Shown piece after piece: positions 40,037 through 48,297 of a DNA stretch of 64,000 bases. The notes beneath the pieces are model-generated. The model saw only the letters and a list, made by a program, of their open reading frames with translations, ran no database searches and had not been told where the DNA came from. The translations under genes and the position numbers were made by a program. Numbering within the stretch: the stretch's first letter is position 1; each line of letters opens with the position of its first letter. The DNA is from Gammaproteobacteria bacterium (GTDB taxonomy: Bacteria; Pseudomonadota; Gammaproteobacteria; Burkholderiales; Burkholderiaceae_D), in the NCBI GenBank assembly GCA_903970185.1, contig CAJCIC010000004.1, positions 1-64,000 of the forward strand. Direction: 5' to 3'.

Positions 40037-40387
40037 TCAGATCTGCGCATTGATTGCCCGCGCCTGGCTCCGCAGTGCCATCAGCCTCGCCTCGACCGCG
40101 GCGCGACGCGCGCCTTCGAGCGGCTTGCCGCGCATCTCGCCTTGCGGGTCGATCAGTGGCTCAAGGCCGCGCGAGAGCGAAGACAGGTCTTCGTAGCCAA
40201 ACGTCGCCCCGGAACCGGCAAGGCTGTGAACCTGGTGGAACAGCGCACTTAGGGCCTGTTCATCGTCGGGCCTGGAAGTGAGCGCCTGCCAGGCCATATC
40301 GATCGCCTGAAAGCGCCCGACAAGCTTTTCCTCGAAGCGCTTTTTCAGCTCCTGCCACTTGCCTTCAAATTCGATTGACTGGGCCAT
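40037..40387 (-). CDS. Histidine phosphotransfer (Hpt) domain protein
   Basis: 116 residues, all helical, with the Hpt signature ALFHQVHSLAGSGATFGYEDLSSL (phospho-His in HSLAGS, residue about 54). It shuttles phosphate between receiver domains. It lies 18 nt after the receiver gene and 140 nt before the FixJ-type regulator, completing a multistep phosphorelay. Confidence 0.88.
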   Translation of the reverse strand: MAQSIEFEGKWQELKKRFEEKLVGRFQAIDMAWQALTSRPDDEQALSALFHQVHSLAGSGATFGYEDLSSLSRGLEPLIDPQGEMRGKPLEGARRAAVEARLMALRSQARAINAQI

Positions 40388-40405
40388 CGCTCTCCATTTT
40401 TGGCT

Positions 40406-40789
40406 CTACGCCCCAATCCTTGCCCAGATCAGTCGCAGCGAATCCGAAAGCGTCATCGGGTCAAAAGGCTTTGCGACCACATCTTTCGCCCCGAGTTCCA
40501 AAAACTCCGCGATCTCCCCGGGCTGGACTTTCGCGGTCATGAAGATCACCGGTATGCCGGCCGTTCGCGGATCGGACTGGAATGCCCGCAGGGTCGCCGG
40601 GCCATCCATTTCCGGCATCATCACGTCAAGCACGATCAGTTGCGGTCCGAACTCGGCGACGCAGGCCAGGGCCTCCGCTCCCGAACTACAGGCCTTGACG
40701 GCGAAGCCGCCGACGACTTCAAGGGACATCGTCGCGACCTCGCGGATGTCTGCGTCATCTTCGACATACAAAATACGCTCAAGTTGCAT
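40406..40789 (-). CDS. Stand-alone CheY-like response regulator
   Basis: 127 residues consisting of one receiver domain: RILYVEDDADIREVATMSL, phospho-acceptor Asp in LIVLDVMMPEMDGPATL, the Thr/Ser switch in FMTAK and the Lys in VAKPFDP. No output domain. Its ATG lies inside the 3' end of the hybrid kinase gene (11-nt overlap), which implies tight co-expression. Confidence 0.9.
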   Translation of the reverse strand: MQLERILYVEDDADIREVATMSLEVVGGFAVKACSSGAEALACVAEFGPQLIVLDVMMPEMDGPATLRAFQSDPRTAGIPVIFMTAKVQPGEIAEFLELGAKDVVAKPFDPMTLSDSLRLIWARIGA

Positions 40790-43676
40790 GGTGATGCGAT
40801 GCTACCAAACGGCTGATGGCATCAAGCAGCTGCTGGTTCGATGTGCGCGACTTGACAAGTACGGCGCTGACCCGCGCGCTTAGGTCGCTGCTTGGCTCGT
40901 GCGCCGAGAAGACCAGCACCGGCGTCGTCGCATTGAGCCCGACCATGTGCGCAAGCACGCCGATTCCCGATGCGTCTGGCAAGCCAACGTCAAGCACGAC
41001 CAGATCGAATGACTGGCTGCGCAGGTAACGTCGTGCCTCGACGACGCTTGATGCGGCGCTGACCACGACATCTTTTCCGACCAGCGTTTGCAGAACCTGG
41101 CGCACGTCGGCGTCGTCTTCGATATGAAGGATGCGCACGCGATCGTGCTTGCCGCGCACGGCGCGTCGTACCGCAGCGAGCAGCCGGTCGCCATCGATCG
41201 GCTTGTCAAGCCAGTCAAGCACGGTGTGCTCGCCTGCCAGCTCGTCGCGCTGGGCATCGCCGTAGCCCGACACCACCACCAGCGGCGGCACCTGAACGTG
41301 ACCTTCGCTCTTGAGTTGACGGATGAGAGAGATGCCATCCTGGCCAGGCAAGGTGATATCAAGGGTCATCACCGAATAGCGTCGGGCCGAAAGCAGGTTG
41401 CGCGCCTCCTCGGCACTAAACGCGATATCGACCTCGTATCCCGCGTCGCGCAGCAGAATCGAAAGGAGATCGGCAACGTCGACGTTGTCATCGCAAACCA
41501 GAACGCGCGGCGCATCCGCCGGATTTGGCGCCAGGGCGCGTACCGGGCTGTGCCACTGGGGCAGGTCAAACCAGAAGGTCGCGCCCGACCCGGGGATCGA
41601 CTCGAAGCCGATGACGCCGTCATGGCGCTCGACGATCGCCTTGGAGATCGACAGGCCAAGGCCGGTGCCGCCTTTCTTGCGCGTGTCAGAAGTATCCGCC
41701 TGGGAAAAGCGCTCAAACACCCTTTCACGAAATTCGACGGGTATGCCGCCGCCGTTGTCAGCGACACTGATGCGCACCATGCTGCCCTCTTGCGTTGCAC
41801 TGACCAGCACCTTGCCGCCGGTGGGCGAAAATTTCGCGGCGTTGGACAAAAGATTGTTCATGACCTGGATGAGCCGGTCAAAATCGCCGTAGACGCGCAG
41901 CGCAGGATCAATTGAGGCGGCGCTTAAGGTCACGTCGTACTGTTCGGCGTAACCGGCGTTGGCATCCAGCGCATGATCAATCAGCGCAGCCACCTCGAGC
42001 GGGCGCATGTCAAAGCGCATCTTGCCCGATTCGATCTTTTCCATGTCGAGCATGTCATTGATCAGGCGCACCAGGCGCTCGCTGTTGTGATGGGCGATCT
42101 CGACCATGCGCTTGGTGCGCTCAGGCAACTCACCTGCAGCACCGCCGACAAGCAGACCGAGCGAGCCGCGGATACTGGTCAAGGGCGTGCGCAACTCGTG
42201 GCTGATGATCGAAATGAATTCGCTTTTCATGCGGTCAATGCGGCGGCGCTCGGTGAGATCGCGGGCGATGCCAATGAAAAGGCCGGGATCCTCGCTACCA
42301 CTGCGCACCAGCTGCAGGAAGACCTCGGTCGGAACTTCAACGCCATCGCGTTTGCGCTGCATCGCCTCGTAGCTGAGCCAGGGCCTGCTACCGTCCATCA
42401 GCGGCGCGATGTGAGAGCGGAAAACGTGCTCTGGCATCGATGCGGTGAGATCGGTGGCGCGCATGGTCAGGAGCGCATCGCGCGAATATCCCAGGGTCTC
42501 CTCGGTGCCGCGATTGGCGTAGACGAACTTGAGCGTGATCGGATCGAACATGAAAATCATGTCGACCGTGTTATCGAGCATCGTCTGGAAGCGCGTGATT
42601 TCCTCGTCACGGCGCTTCGAATCCGAGATGTCGCGCACGATGCCGGTGAACAGGCGTTCGCCATCGATCTGGACTTCCGTGATCGACAGATCGATCGCGA
42701 TACGCGTGCCATCGGCCCTCACGCCAAGCAGTTCACGGCGACCTTCGGGAGGAAGGGCCTGGCCGCTTTCGGCAAGGCGCGGGTCGAGCACGCCAAGGGA
42801 ATCGGGCACCAGGGCGTTGATGTTCCTGCCGATCAGGTCGCCCGCCTGGTATCCGAAGATGCGCTCGGCTGCCGGATTCAAGGACTGGATGGTCCCGGAT
42901 GGATCGATCGTCAGCACGCCGTCGGGCACGTATTCGAGGATCGTGCGCACGCGCATTTCGGAATTGGTCAGGCGCCTCTCGATCGCGCCGCGCTGGGTGG
43001 CTTCGCTTGCCAGGTCGCGATTGAGCCGGTCAAGCCGCGAGGCCGCGCGCGCGAGCGAGGTTGCGGTGAAAAGCGCGAGGAGCAAGGTGACCGCGCCCAT
43101 GACGGCGATGATCGCCGCGGTCAAGGAGCGCAGCGTGGTCAATTCAGACTGGCGCGCCGAAGACGTCGCGGTCTCGGTTTCCTCCATGGCATTGAGTTCG
43201 GCGCGCAGACGCTGGCGCAATACGTTTCCGCGCTGAGCAAGGCGTGACAACTGGTCACTGCTCGCCCGCGGAACGCCAGCAGGCAGAGCACAGAACGCGG
43301 CAATCGGATTCAGATACTCCGACTGCCACTGGCCCCACAACGCGTCGATGCGCGAGAGCCGCTGCTGCTGCTCGTCGTCACCGCTCGTCAGCTCGAGCAG
43401 CTCGCGATAGCGCGCCTCGTAGTTCGTCGCCAACTGCGGGTTTCTGCCCAGCGGGTGTTCTCCCGTGAGCGCGCAGTAGGCCATGCCGCGGTCGCTGTCA
43501 AGCGACAACTCGAGACCCTGCGTTGCGGCGACGAGCTCATAGGAGTGCGTGCTCAGGTATTGTGCTTCGAGCAGCTGCCCGTAATAACGCACGATCGAGC
43601 CTACCAATGCAATAAGGCAAAGCAGCACGACCGCAAACGCGAAGAGCACGCGCGACCTGAGGGGCATGACTTTCAT
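40779..43676 (-). CDS. Hybrid sensor histidine kinase (CHASE3-like, PAS-PAS-HisKA-HATPase-REC-REC)
   Basis: 965 residues from the ATG at 43676. Order: membrane helix (about 8-28), CHASE3-like periplasmic region with the DSDRGMAYCALTGEHP and RLSRIDALWGQWQSEY features, second helix (about 183-205), two PAS domains (about 240-355, 365-475), HisKA with phospho-His in FISIISHELRTPLTSI, HATPase (NNLLSNAAKF, ADNGGGIP, KGGTGLGLSI), then two receivers (Asp in MTLDITLPGQDG and LVVLDVGLPDASG). Alternative starts at 43721 and 43787 would add residues before the first helix. Signal unknown. Confidence 0.92.
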   Translation of the reverse strand: MKVMPLRSRVLFAFAVVLLCLIALVGSIVRYYGQLLEAQYLSTHSYELVAATQGLELSLDSDRGMAYCALTGEHPLGRNPQLATNYEARYRELLELTSGDDEQQQRLSRIDALWGQWQSEYLNPIAAFCALPAGVPRASSDQLSRLAQRGNVLRQRLRAELNAMEETETATSSARQSELTTLRSLTAAIIAVMGAVTLLLALFTATSLARAASRLDRLNRDLASEATQRGAIERRLTNSEMRVRTILEYVPDGVLTIDPSGTIQSLNPAAERIFGYQAGDLIGRNINALVPDSLGVLDPRLAESGQALPPEGRRELLGVRADGTRIAIDLSITEVQIDGERLFTGIVRDISDSKRRDEEITRFQTMLDNTVDMIFMFDPITLKFVYANRGTEETLGYSRDALLTMRATDLTASMPEHVFRSHIAPLMDGSRPWLSYEAMQRKRDGVEVPTEVFLQLVRSGSEDPGLFIGIARDLTERRRIDRMKSEFISIISHELRTPLTSIRGSLGLLVGGAAGELPERTKRMVEIAHHNSERLVRLINDMLDMEKIESGKMRFDMRPLEVAALIDHALDANAGYAEQYDVTLSAASIDPALRVYGDFDRLIQVMNNLLSNAAKFSPTGGKVLVSATQEGSMVRISVADNGGGIPVEFRERVFERFSQADTSDTRKKGGTGLGLSISKAIVERHDGVIGFESIPGSGATFWFDLPQWHSPVRALAPNPADAPRVLVCDDNVDVADLLSILLRDAGYEVDIAFSAEEARNLLSARRYSVMTLDITLPGQDGISLIRQLKSEGHVQVPPLVVVSGYGDAQRDELAGEHTVLDWLDKPIDGDRLLAAVRRAVRGKHDRVRILHIEDDADVRQVLQTLVGKDVVVSAASSVVEARRYLRSQSFDLVVLDVGLPDASGIGVLAHMVGLNATTPVLVFSAHEPSSDLSARVSAVLVKSRTSNQQLLDAISRLVASHHHAT

Positions 43677-43824
43677 TCGGACCTGAATCCCCGCTTTCGG
43701 ACGGAATCGATGCGGCGCCATTATGACGCCGGAAGCGCATGCCAGGGCAAGGTCGCCCCCAGGCAAGTTGCGGCACAATGAAGGCACCAGCGAGCGACCC
43801 TCGCCTGAGATACGGAGACAACCG

Positions 43825-45522
43825 ATGCCGTTGCTGGACCATTCCCGCTTCTATCGCTATGACGATTTGCAACACATTCTTGTCCAGTTCGCCGCCGAGT
43901 ATCCGCGCTACATTCGGCTTGCCACGATCGGCCAGAGCTACGAGAAGCGCGACATTGTCCTCGTGACTCTGACCGATCACGATTGCGGCCCTGCAGAAGA
44001 CAAACCGGCGTTCTGGCTTGACGGCAACATTCACGCAAGCGAACTTGCCGCCAGCGCTGCATGCCTTTACTTCATCGAGTGGATCGTCAAGGGCATCGGC
44101 ACGAACAAGGATGTCGACTACTGCCTTGCAACGCGCAGCTTCTATATCTGCCCGCGCATCAATCCCGACGGCGCCGAATGGGCGCTTGCCGATTCTCCCC
44201 GCTTGGTGCGCTCGAGCACGCGTCGCTATCCCTACGACGAAGACGTGCACGAGGGCCTGATCATCGAGGACATCGATGGCGATGGCGCGATCCTCGAGAT
44301 GCGCATTGAAGACGCCAACGGCCCCTGGAAGCCGCATCCGGATGACTCCCGTCTTCTGGTCAGGCGCGATCCCACCGACCGCGGTGGCACCTACTACCGC
44401 GTCCTGCCCGAAGGTCGCTTTGCCAATTTCGATGCCGATCGCCTGATCATTCCGCCACCGCCCGAGAACCTCGACCTGAACCGCAATTTCCCGGCCAACT
44501 GGCGCCAGGAATTCGAGCAGCAGGGTGCGGGTCCCTATCCCGGCTCGGAGCCCGAAATCCGTGCCATGCTCGATTTCATCGTCGCCCACAAGAATATCTG
44601 TGCGGGCTTGAGTTTCCACACGTTCTCCGGCGTGCTTTTGCGTCCGAGCAGCCAGCTTGCCGACGACAAGCTGCCCCCCGAAGACCTGTGGATCTATCAG
44701 GCCATGGGAAAAAAGGGCGAAGCGCTGACCGGATACCCGGCAATCTCGATCTTCGAGGACTTCAGCTATTTTCCGGGCCAGACGCTTGGCGGCTCGTTCG
44801 ACTGGCTCTACGAACACCATGGCGCATTCCTTTGGGTGGCCGAAATCTGGAACCCGAAGAAGGCCGCCGGCATCGACAATGACGACTACATTGGCTGGTT
44901 CCGCGATCACGACAGTGCCGACGACCTGAAGATGCTGCAGTGGAGCGACCGCGAGCTTGACGGTCGCGGCTATCTGCCCTGGAGAGCCTTTGACCACCCT
45001 CAGCTGGGCCCAGTCGAGCTTGGTGGCTGGGACAAGTCGTATGCCTTCCGCAATCCCCCGCCGCGCTTTCGCGAGGCCGAAATTGCCCGCTTCCCGCCAT
45101 GGATTCTGTGGCAGGCGCTGATCCTGCCTGCGATTCGTATCCGTGATCTGCGCATCGAACAGATCGATGAGCAGGACAACCACGTGACGGCGCGCGTTCG
45201 CCTTAGCATCGAAAACTCGGGATGGCTGCCGACGTACGTCACCAAACTCGCGCAAAAGCGCCAACTGTCGCGCGGGCTCATCGCCGAAATCCGCAATCCC
45301 GAAGCGGTGCAACTGATTGCGGGCAAGGCACGCGAAATGGGCGGCGACCTGCAGGGCTGGTCGAGCGTGCATCCGGCACAATCGTTTTGGAACCCGGAAG
45401 ATGCCACCGCCGATCGGCACGTGTTCGAATGGGTCATGCGGGCCGCGCGCGGCACATCGATCTCGATTGCGGTCAGCCACGACAGGGCCGGCCGCATCGA
45501 GCGCACGCTCACCCTGGGTTAG
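43825..45522 (+). CDS. M14-family zinc carboxypeptidase
   Basis: 565 residues. The zinc ligands are His and Glu in DGNIHASELAAS plus His in GLSFHTFSG; the substrate-binding Asn-Arg pair is in LDLNRNFPANW, and a candidate general-base Glu is in LWVAEIWNP. The C-terminal 150 residues form an extra beta-rich domain (IRIRDLRIEQIDEQDNHVTARVRLSIENSG). No signal peptide is visible, so a cytoplasmic location is likely. The ATG at 43825 follows CGGAGA. Seven nt separate it from the next hybrid kinase. Confidence 0.87.
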   Translation: MPLLDHSRFYRYDDLQHILVQFAAEYPRYIRLATIGQSYEKRDIVLVTLTDHDCGPAEDKPAFWLDGNIHASELAASAACLYFIEWIVKGIGTNKDVDYCLATRSFYICPRINPDGAEWALADSPRLVRSSTRRYPYDEDVHEGLIIEDIDGDGAILEMRIEDANGPWKPHPDDSRLLVRRDPTDRGGTYYRVLPEGRFANFDADRLIIPPPPENLDLNRNFPANWRQEFEQQGAGPYPGSEPEIRAMLDFIVAHKNICAGLSFHTFSGVLLRPSSQLADDKLPPEDLWIYQAMGKKGEALTGYPAISIFEDFSYFPGQTLGGSFDWLYEHHGAFLWVAEIWNPKKAAGIDNDDYIGWFRDHDSADDLKMLQWSDRELDGRGYLPWRAFDHPQLGPVELGGWDKSYAFRNPPPRFREAEIARFPPWILWQALILPAIRIRDLRIEQIDEQDNHVTARVRLSIENSGWLPTYVTKLAQKRQLSRGLIAEIRNPEAVQLIAGKAREMGGDLQGWSSVHPAQSFWNPEDATADRHVFEWVMRAARGTSISIAVSHDRAGRIERTLTLG

Positions 45523-45529
45523 CCCGGTC

Positions 45530-47464
45530 ATGAGCGCACTGGCCATCGCCGGCAGCACCAAAAAGACCGTGCCGATGGCTTATCGTGTCGTTGCAACCCT
45601 TTGCGGCGTCGCGCTGGCAACGCTGATCCGGCTCGCGTTCTCGCCGCTCGTGGGTCACGACGTCCCCTTCGTCGTCTACGTTCCAACCATCGCGCTTGTG
45701 GCCTGGTATGCGGGCAGCGGATGTGGACTGTTGGCGATTGCCGCATCGAGCGCGGCCATCTGGCTGCTGTTCCTGCCGCAACACGAAGAGGCCATCACCC
45801 ATCTGAAGATGGCGCTGTTCGCGCTCGGCAGCGGCACCATCGTGTGGGTCATGACCTCCCTGAATCGTGCCCGGGTGTCACTGATCGCGGCACGCGAGGC
45901 CGAAGCCTTGCAGCGTGTGTGGTTCGAATCGATGCTGGGCAGCATCGCCGAAGGCGTGATCGCCACCGATTCAAAAGGTGCCCTGACGTACATGAATCGC
46001 GCCGCCCAGGAAATGATCGGGGTGAGCGCCGAGAGTGTCCTTGGCCGCCCTTTCGCCCAGGTGGTAAGCCTGATTGACGAGAGCACCGAGCTTGCGGTGA
46101 CTGATCTTGAGAAACTCACGCCGCAGCTGCGCCTGATGCTCGCCATCGCCAACAAGCCGTCGATACCGGTCGCTGCAAGTGTCTCGACGATGCAAGGTGC
46201 GGCAGGCGCTGCCGGGTCGGTGCTGATTTTGCGCATCGCGATCGATGAGCGCGAACGTTACCTCTTGATCGAGGAGGCAGGCGCGGCGAGGCGCGATGCG
46301 GAAGCCGCCAATCGCATGAAGGACGATTTCCTGCGCATGGTCTCGCACGAGTTGCGGGCACCCCTGAATGCCATCCTCGGCTGGGCCGACGTGATCCAGC
46401 GCAAGCCGGAGCCCGACACGATCACGAAGGGCACGGAGACGATCAAGCGCAATGTCAGAGCGCAAGCATCGCTCATCGACAGCATGCTCGACGTCGCGGC
46501 CATTGCAAGTGGCCGGTTCGCAATCGAGTTGCGCGACATTTACCTGCCCGATACGATCGATGACGCCTTGCGCTCGATCGAGCCGATAGCGGCGAGCAAG
46601 GGGATCAGGCTGTTGCAGGAGATCGACCGCAAGGACGTTCTGACGCGCGCCGACGCGAACCGCCTGCAGCAGGTGCTGGCCAATCTCTATTCAAATGCCA
46701 TCAAGTTCACGCCAAGCGGCGGCGCGATCACGACGACCCTGCGCTATAAGGACGACTCCGTGCAAATCGAGGTTGCGGATTCCGGGCAGGGGATGGATGC
46801 CACCATGCTCACGCTCCTGTTTGAGAGATCGGGTGCGGGCGAGCAGTCGCTGCGCCGCTCCAAGTCAGGCCTGGGCCTTGGACTGCCGATTGCGCGCCGC
46901 ATTGTCGAATTGCACGGCGGCCGGCTGATTGCAACAAGCGCGGGCGAGCAGCTTGGCACGACAGTGACCCTCGATTTTCCCTTGAAGGCTGCCGCGAGCG
47001 TATCGCCCGCCGAAGACGAGGAAGGTTCGCGCCTTGCAATCCTTGCGAGCAGCCGCATCCTCGTCGTCGACGACGACGCCCAGGCGGCGCTGCTGCTAGC
47101 CAATGTTCTCGCAAGACATGGCGCCGAGATTCAAAGCGCGGACTCGGCGCGGCGCGCGCTCGAGATCTACCAGCGCTGGCAGGCCGATGCCATCGTGTCA
47201 GACATCGGCATGCCCGGTGAGGACGGTCACTGGCTGATCGCGCAGATCAGAAAACTCGAATCCCGGCGCCACAAAGCGGCCCTCGCCGCACTCGCGGTCA
47301 CGGCCTACGGGCGTGCGGAAGACCGCGAGCGTTCTCGCGCTGCGGGCTTTGACGGCCACCTCGTCAAGCCCGTGTCGTCTGACGCCGTCGCCCATGCACT
47401 GGCCGAGGCGCTCATGGCCCGAAATTCCGAGGCAGCAAAGACCAGCGGCCGCGTTACGACTTGA
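45530..47464 (+). CDS. Hybrid sensor histidine kinase with DUF4118-like membrane domain and PAS
   Basis: 644 residues. The N-terminus is a KdpD-type four-helix membrane block (VVATLCGVALATLIRLAF...VPFVVYVPTIALVAWYAG...GLLAIAASSAAIWLLFLP). Then a PAS domain (LGSIAEGVIATDSKGALTYMNRAAQEMIG), HisKA with phospho-His in FLRMVSHELRAPLNAI, HATPase (NLYSNAIKF, ADSGQGMD, KSGLGLGLPI) and a C-terminal receiver with Asp in AIVSDIGMPGEDG. The frame extends upstream into the carboxypeptidase gene; the ATG at 45530 precedes the first helix. Signal and partner unknown. Confidence 0.9.
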   Translation: MSALAIAGSTKKTVPMAYRVVATLCGVALATLIRLAFSPLVGHDVPFVVYVPTIALVAWYAGSGCGLLAIAASSAAIWLLFLPQHEEAITHLKMALFALGSGTIVWVMTSLNRARVSLIAAREAEALQRVWFESMLGSIAEGVIATDSKGALTYMNRAAQEMIGVSAESVLGRPFAQVVSLIDESTELAVTDLEKLTPQLRLMLAIANKPSIPVAASVSTMQGAAGAAGSVLILRIAIDERERYLLIEEAGAARRDAEAANRMKDDFLRMVSHELRAPLNAILGWADVIQRKPEPDTITKGTETIKRNVRAQASLIDSMLDVAAIASGRFAIELRDIYLPDTIDDALRSIEPIAASKGIRLLQEIDRKDVLTRADANRLQQVLANLYSNAIKFTPSGGAITTTLRYKDDSVQIEVADSGQGMDATMLTLLFERSGAGEQSLRRSKSGLGLGLPIARRIVELHGGRLIATSAGEQLGTTVTLDFPLKAAASVSPAEDEEGSRLAILASSRILVVDDDAQAALLLANVLARHGAEIQSADSARRALEIYQRWQADAIVSDIGMPGEDGHWLIAQIRKLESRRHKAALAALAVTAYGRAEDRERSRAAGFDGHLVKPVSSDAVAHALAEALMARNSEAAKTSGRVTT

Positions 47465-48014
47465 GCATCGGCATGCCTTCGTGCGCGATGAGCAGGTCGT
47501 GCATGTCGTTGGCGTGCTCTTCTTCCTTCTCAAGGATCTTCTCGATCATCACCCGCGTTGTCGGGTCGTGATCGGCAAAGAACCTGATCAATTCGCGATA
47601 ATGCTCGACGGCAATGCGCTCGGCCACGAGATTCTCGCGAATCATGTCGACAAGGTTCTTGCCCTCCGAGTATTGCGATGCAGAGCGCGCGGTAAGTGAG
47701 TCGGGATTGAAATCCGGCTTGCCCCCCAGCTGGTTGATGCGCTCGGCGACGAGCATCGCGTGCTCCTGCTCCTCGGCGGCGTGCTCGGCGAACTCGGCCT
47801 TGACGCCATCGCTTGAAATCCCGGTCGCCGTGACGTAGTGCATGGTGTAGCGCAACACGCAAACCAGTTCGGTGGCCAGCACGGATTGCAGGATTTCAAT
47901 GACCTGCTCGACATTTCCCTGATAGTTATCGGTAACGGCGCCCTTATCGAGGCTCTTGCGGGCCTTGGCGCGCAAGTTCTTGACGTCAGTCAGGAACGGT
48001 TTTTTTGGGGTCAT
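47454..48014 (-). CDS. Ferritin-like/bacterioferritin family protein
   Basis: 186 residues of four-helix-bundle type. Iron-ligand motifs are ATELVCVLRY (Glu), EEQEHAMLVAERI (E-x-x-H), a further Glu in NLVAERIAVEHY and EKEEEHANDMHDLL. It resembles the bacterioferritin/Dps-like group found in beta- and alphaproteobacteria and should oxidise or store iron. Its 3' end overlaps the convergent kinase gene by 11 nt. Confidence 0.85.
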   Translation of the reverse strand: MTPKKPFLTDVKNLRAKARKSLDKGAVTDNYQGNVEQVIEILQSVLATELVCVLRYTMHYVTATGISSDGVKAEFAEHAAEEQEHAMLVAERINQLGGKPDFNPDSLTARSASQYSEGKNLVDMIRENLVAERIAVEHYRELIRFFADHDPTTRVMIEKILEKEEEHANDMHDLLIAHEGMPMLKS

Positions 48015-48297
48015 CGCTCTTTTTCCTTAAATTCGGTTTATCGGGGCCGCTTCTAGGCGCATGTTCTGGCTAGGCCCGCAAGCCGCGCGCCTAACTCTGG
48101 CGCAGCGCGCCAAACGGGGCCCGGCAAGGGCGCAAACCGCGCGCGCTCTGAAACATCCCCGGGCTCACGAAAGCGGCAAATCGCCGGGCGCGCCTGGGCC
48201 TCGCTGCACCACGCATCCCGCCAGCTGCGAGATTCGATGGCGAGCATGCGTTGCGCCGCCAGCAAGGCCAGGGCTCGGCGCGGAATTCGCCCCCGCG

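Noticed and set aside
43537-45561. Long minus-strand frame of 674 codons
   Set aside because: Antisense to the M14 carboxypeptidase, whose catalytic motifs are clear; the shadow has none.
48015-48297. Possible small RNA or tRNA between the ferritin-like and AI-2E genes
   Set aside because: GC-rich with several short inverted repeats, but no cloverleaf, promoter-terminator pair or conserved RNA motif could be recognised.
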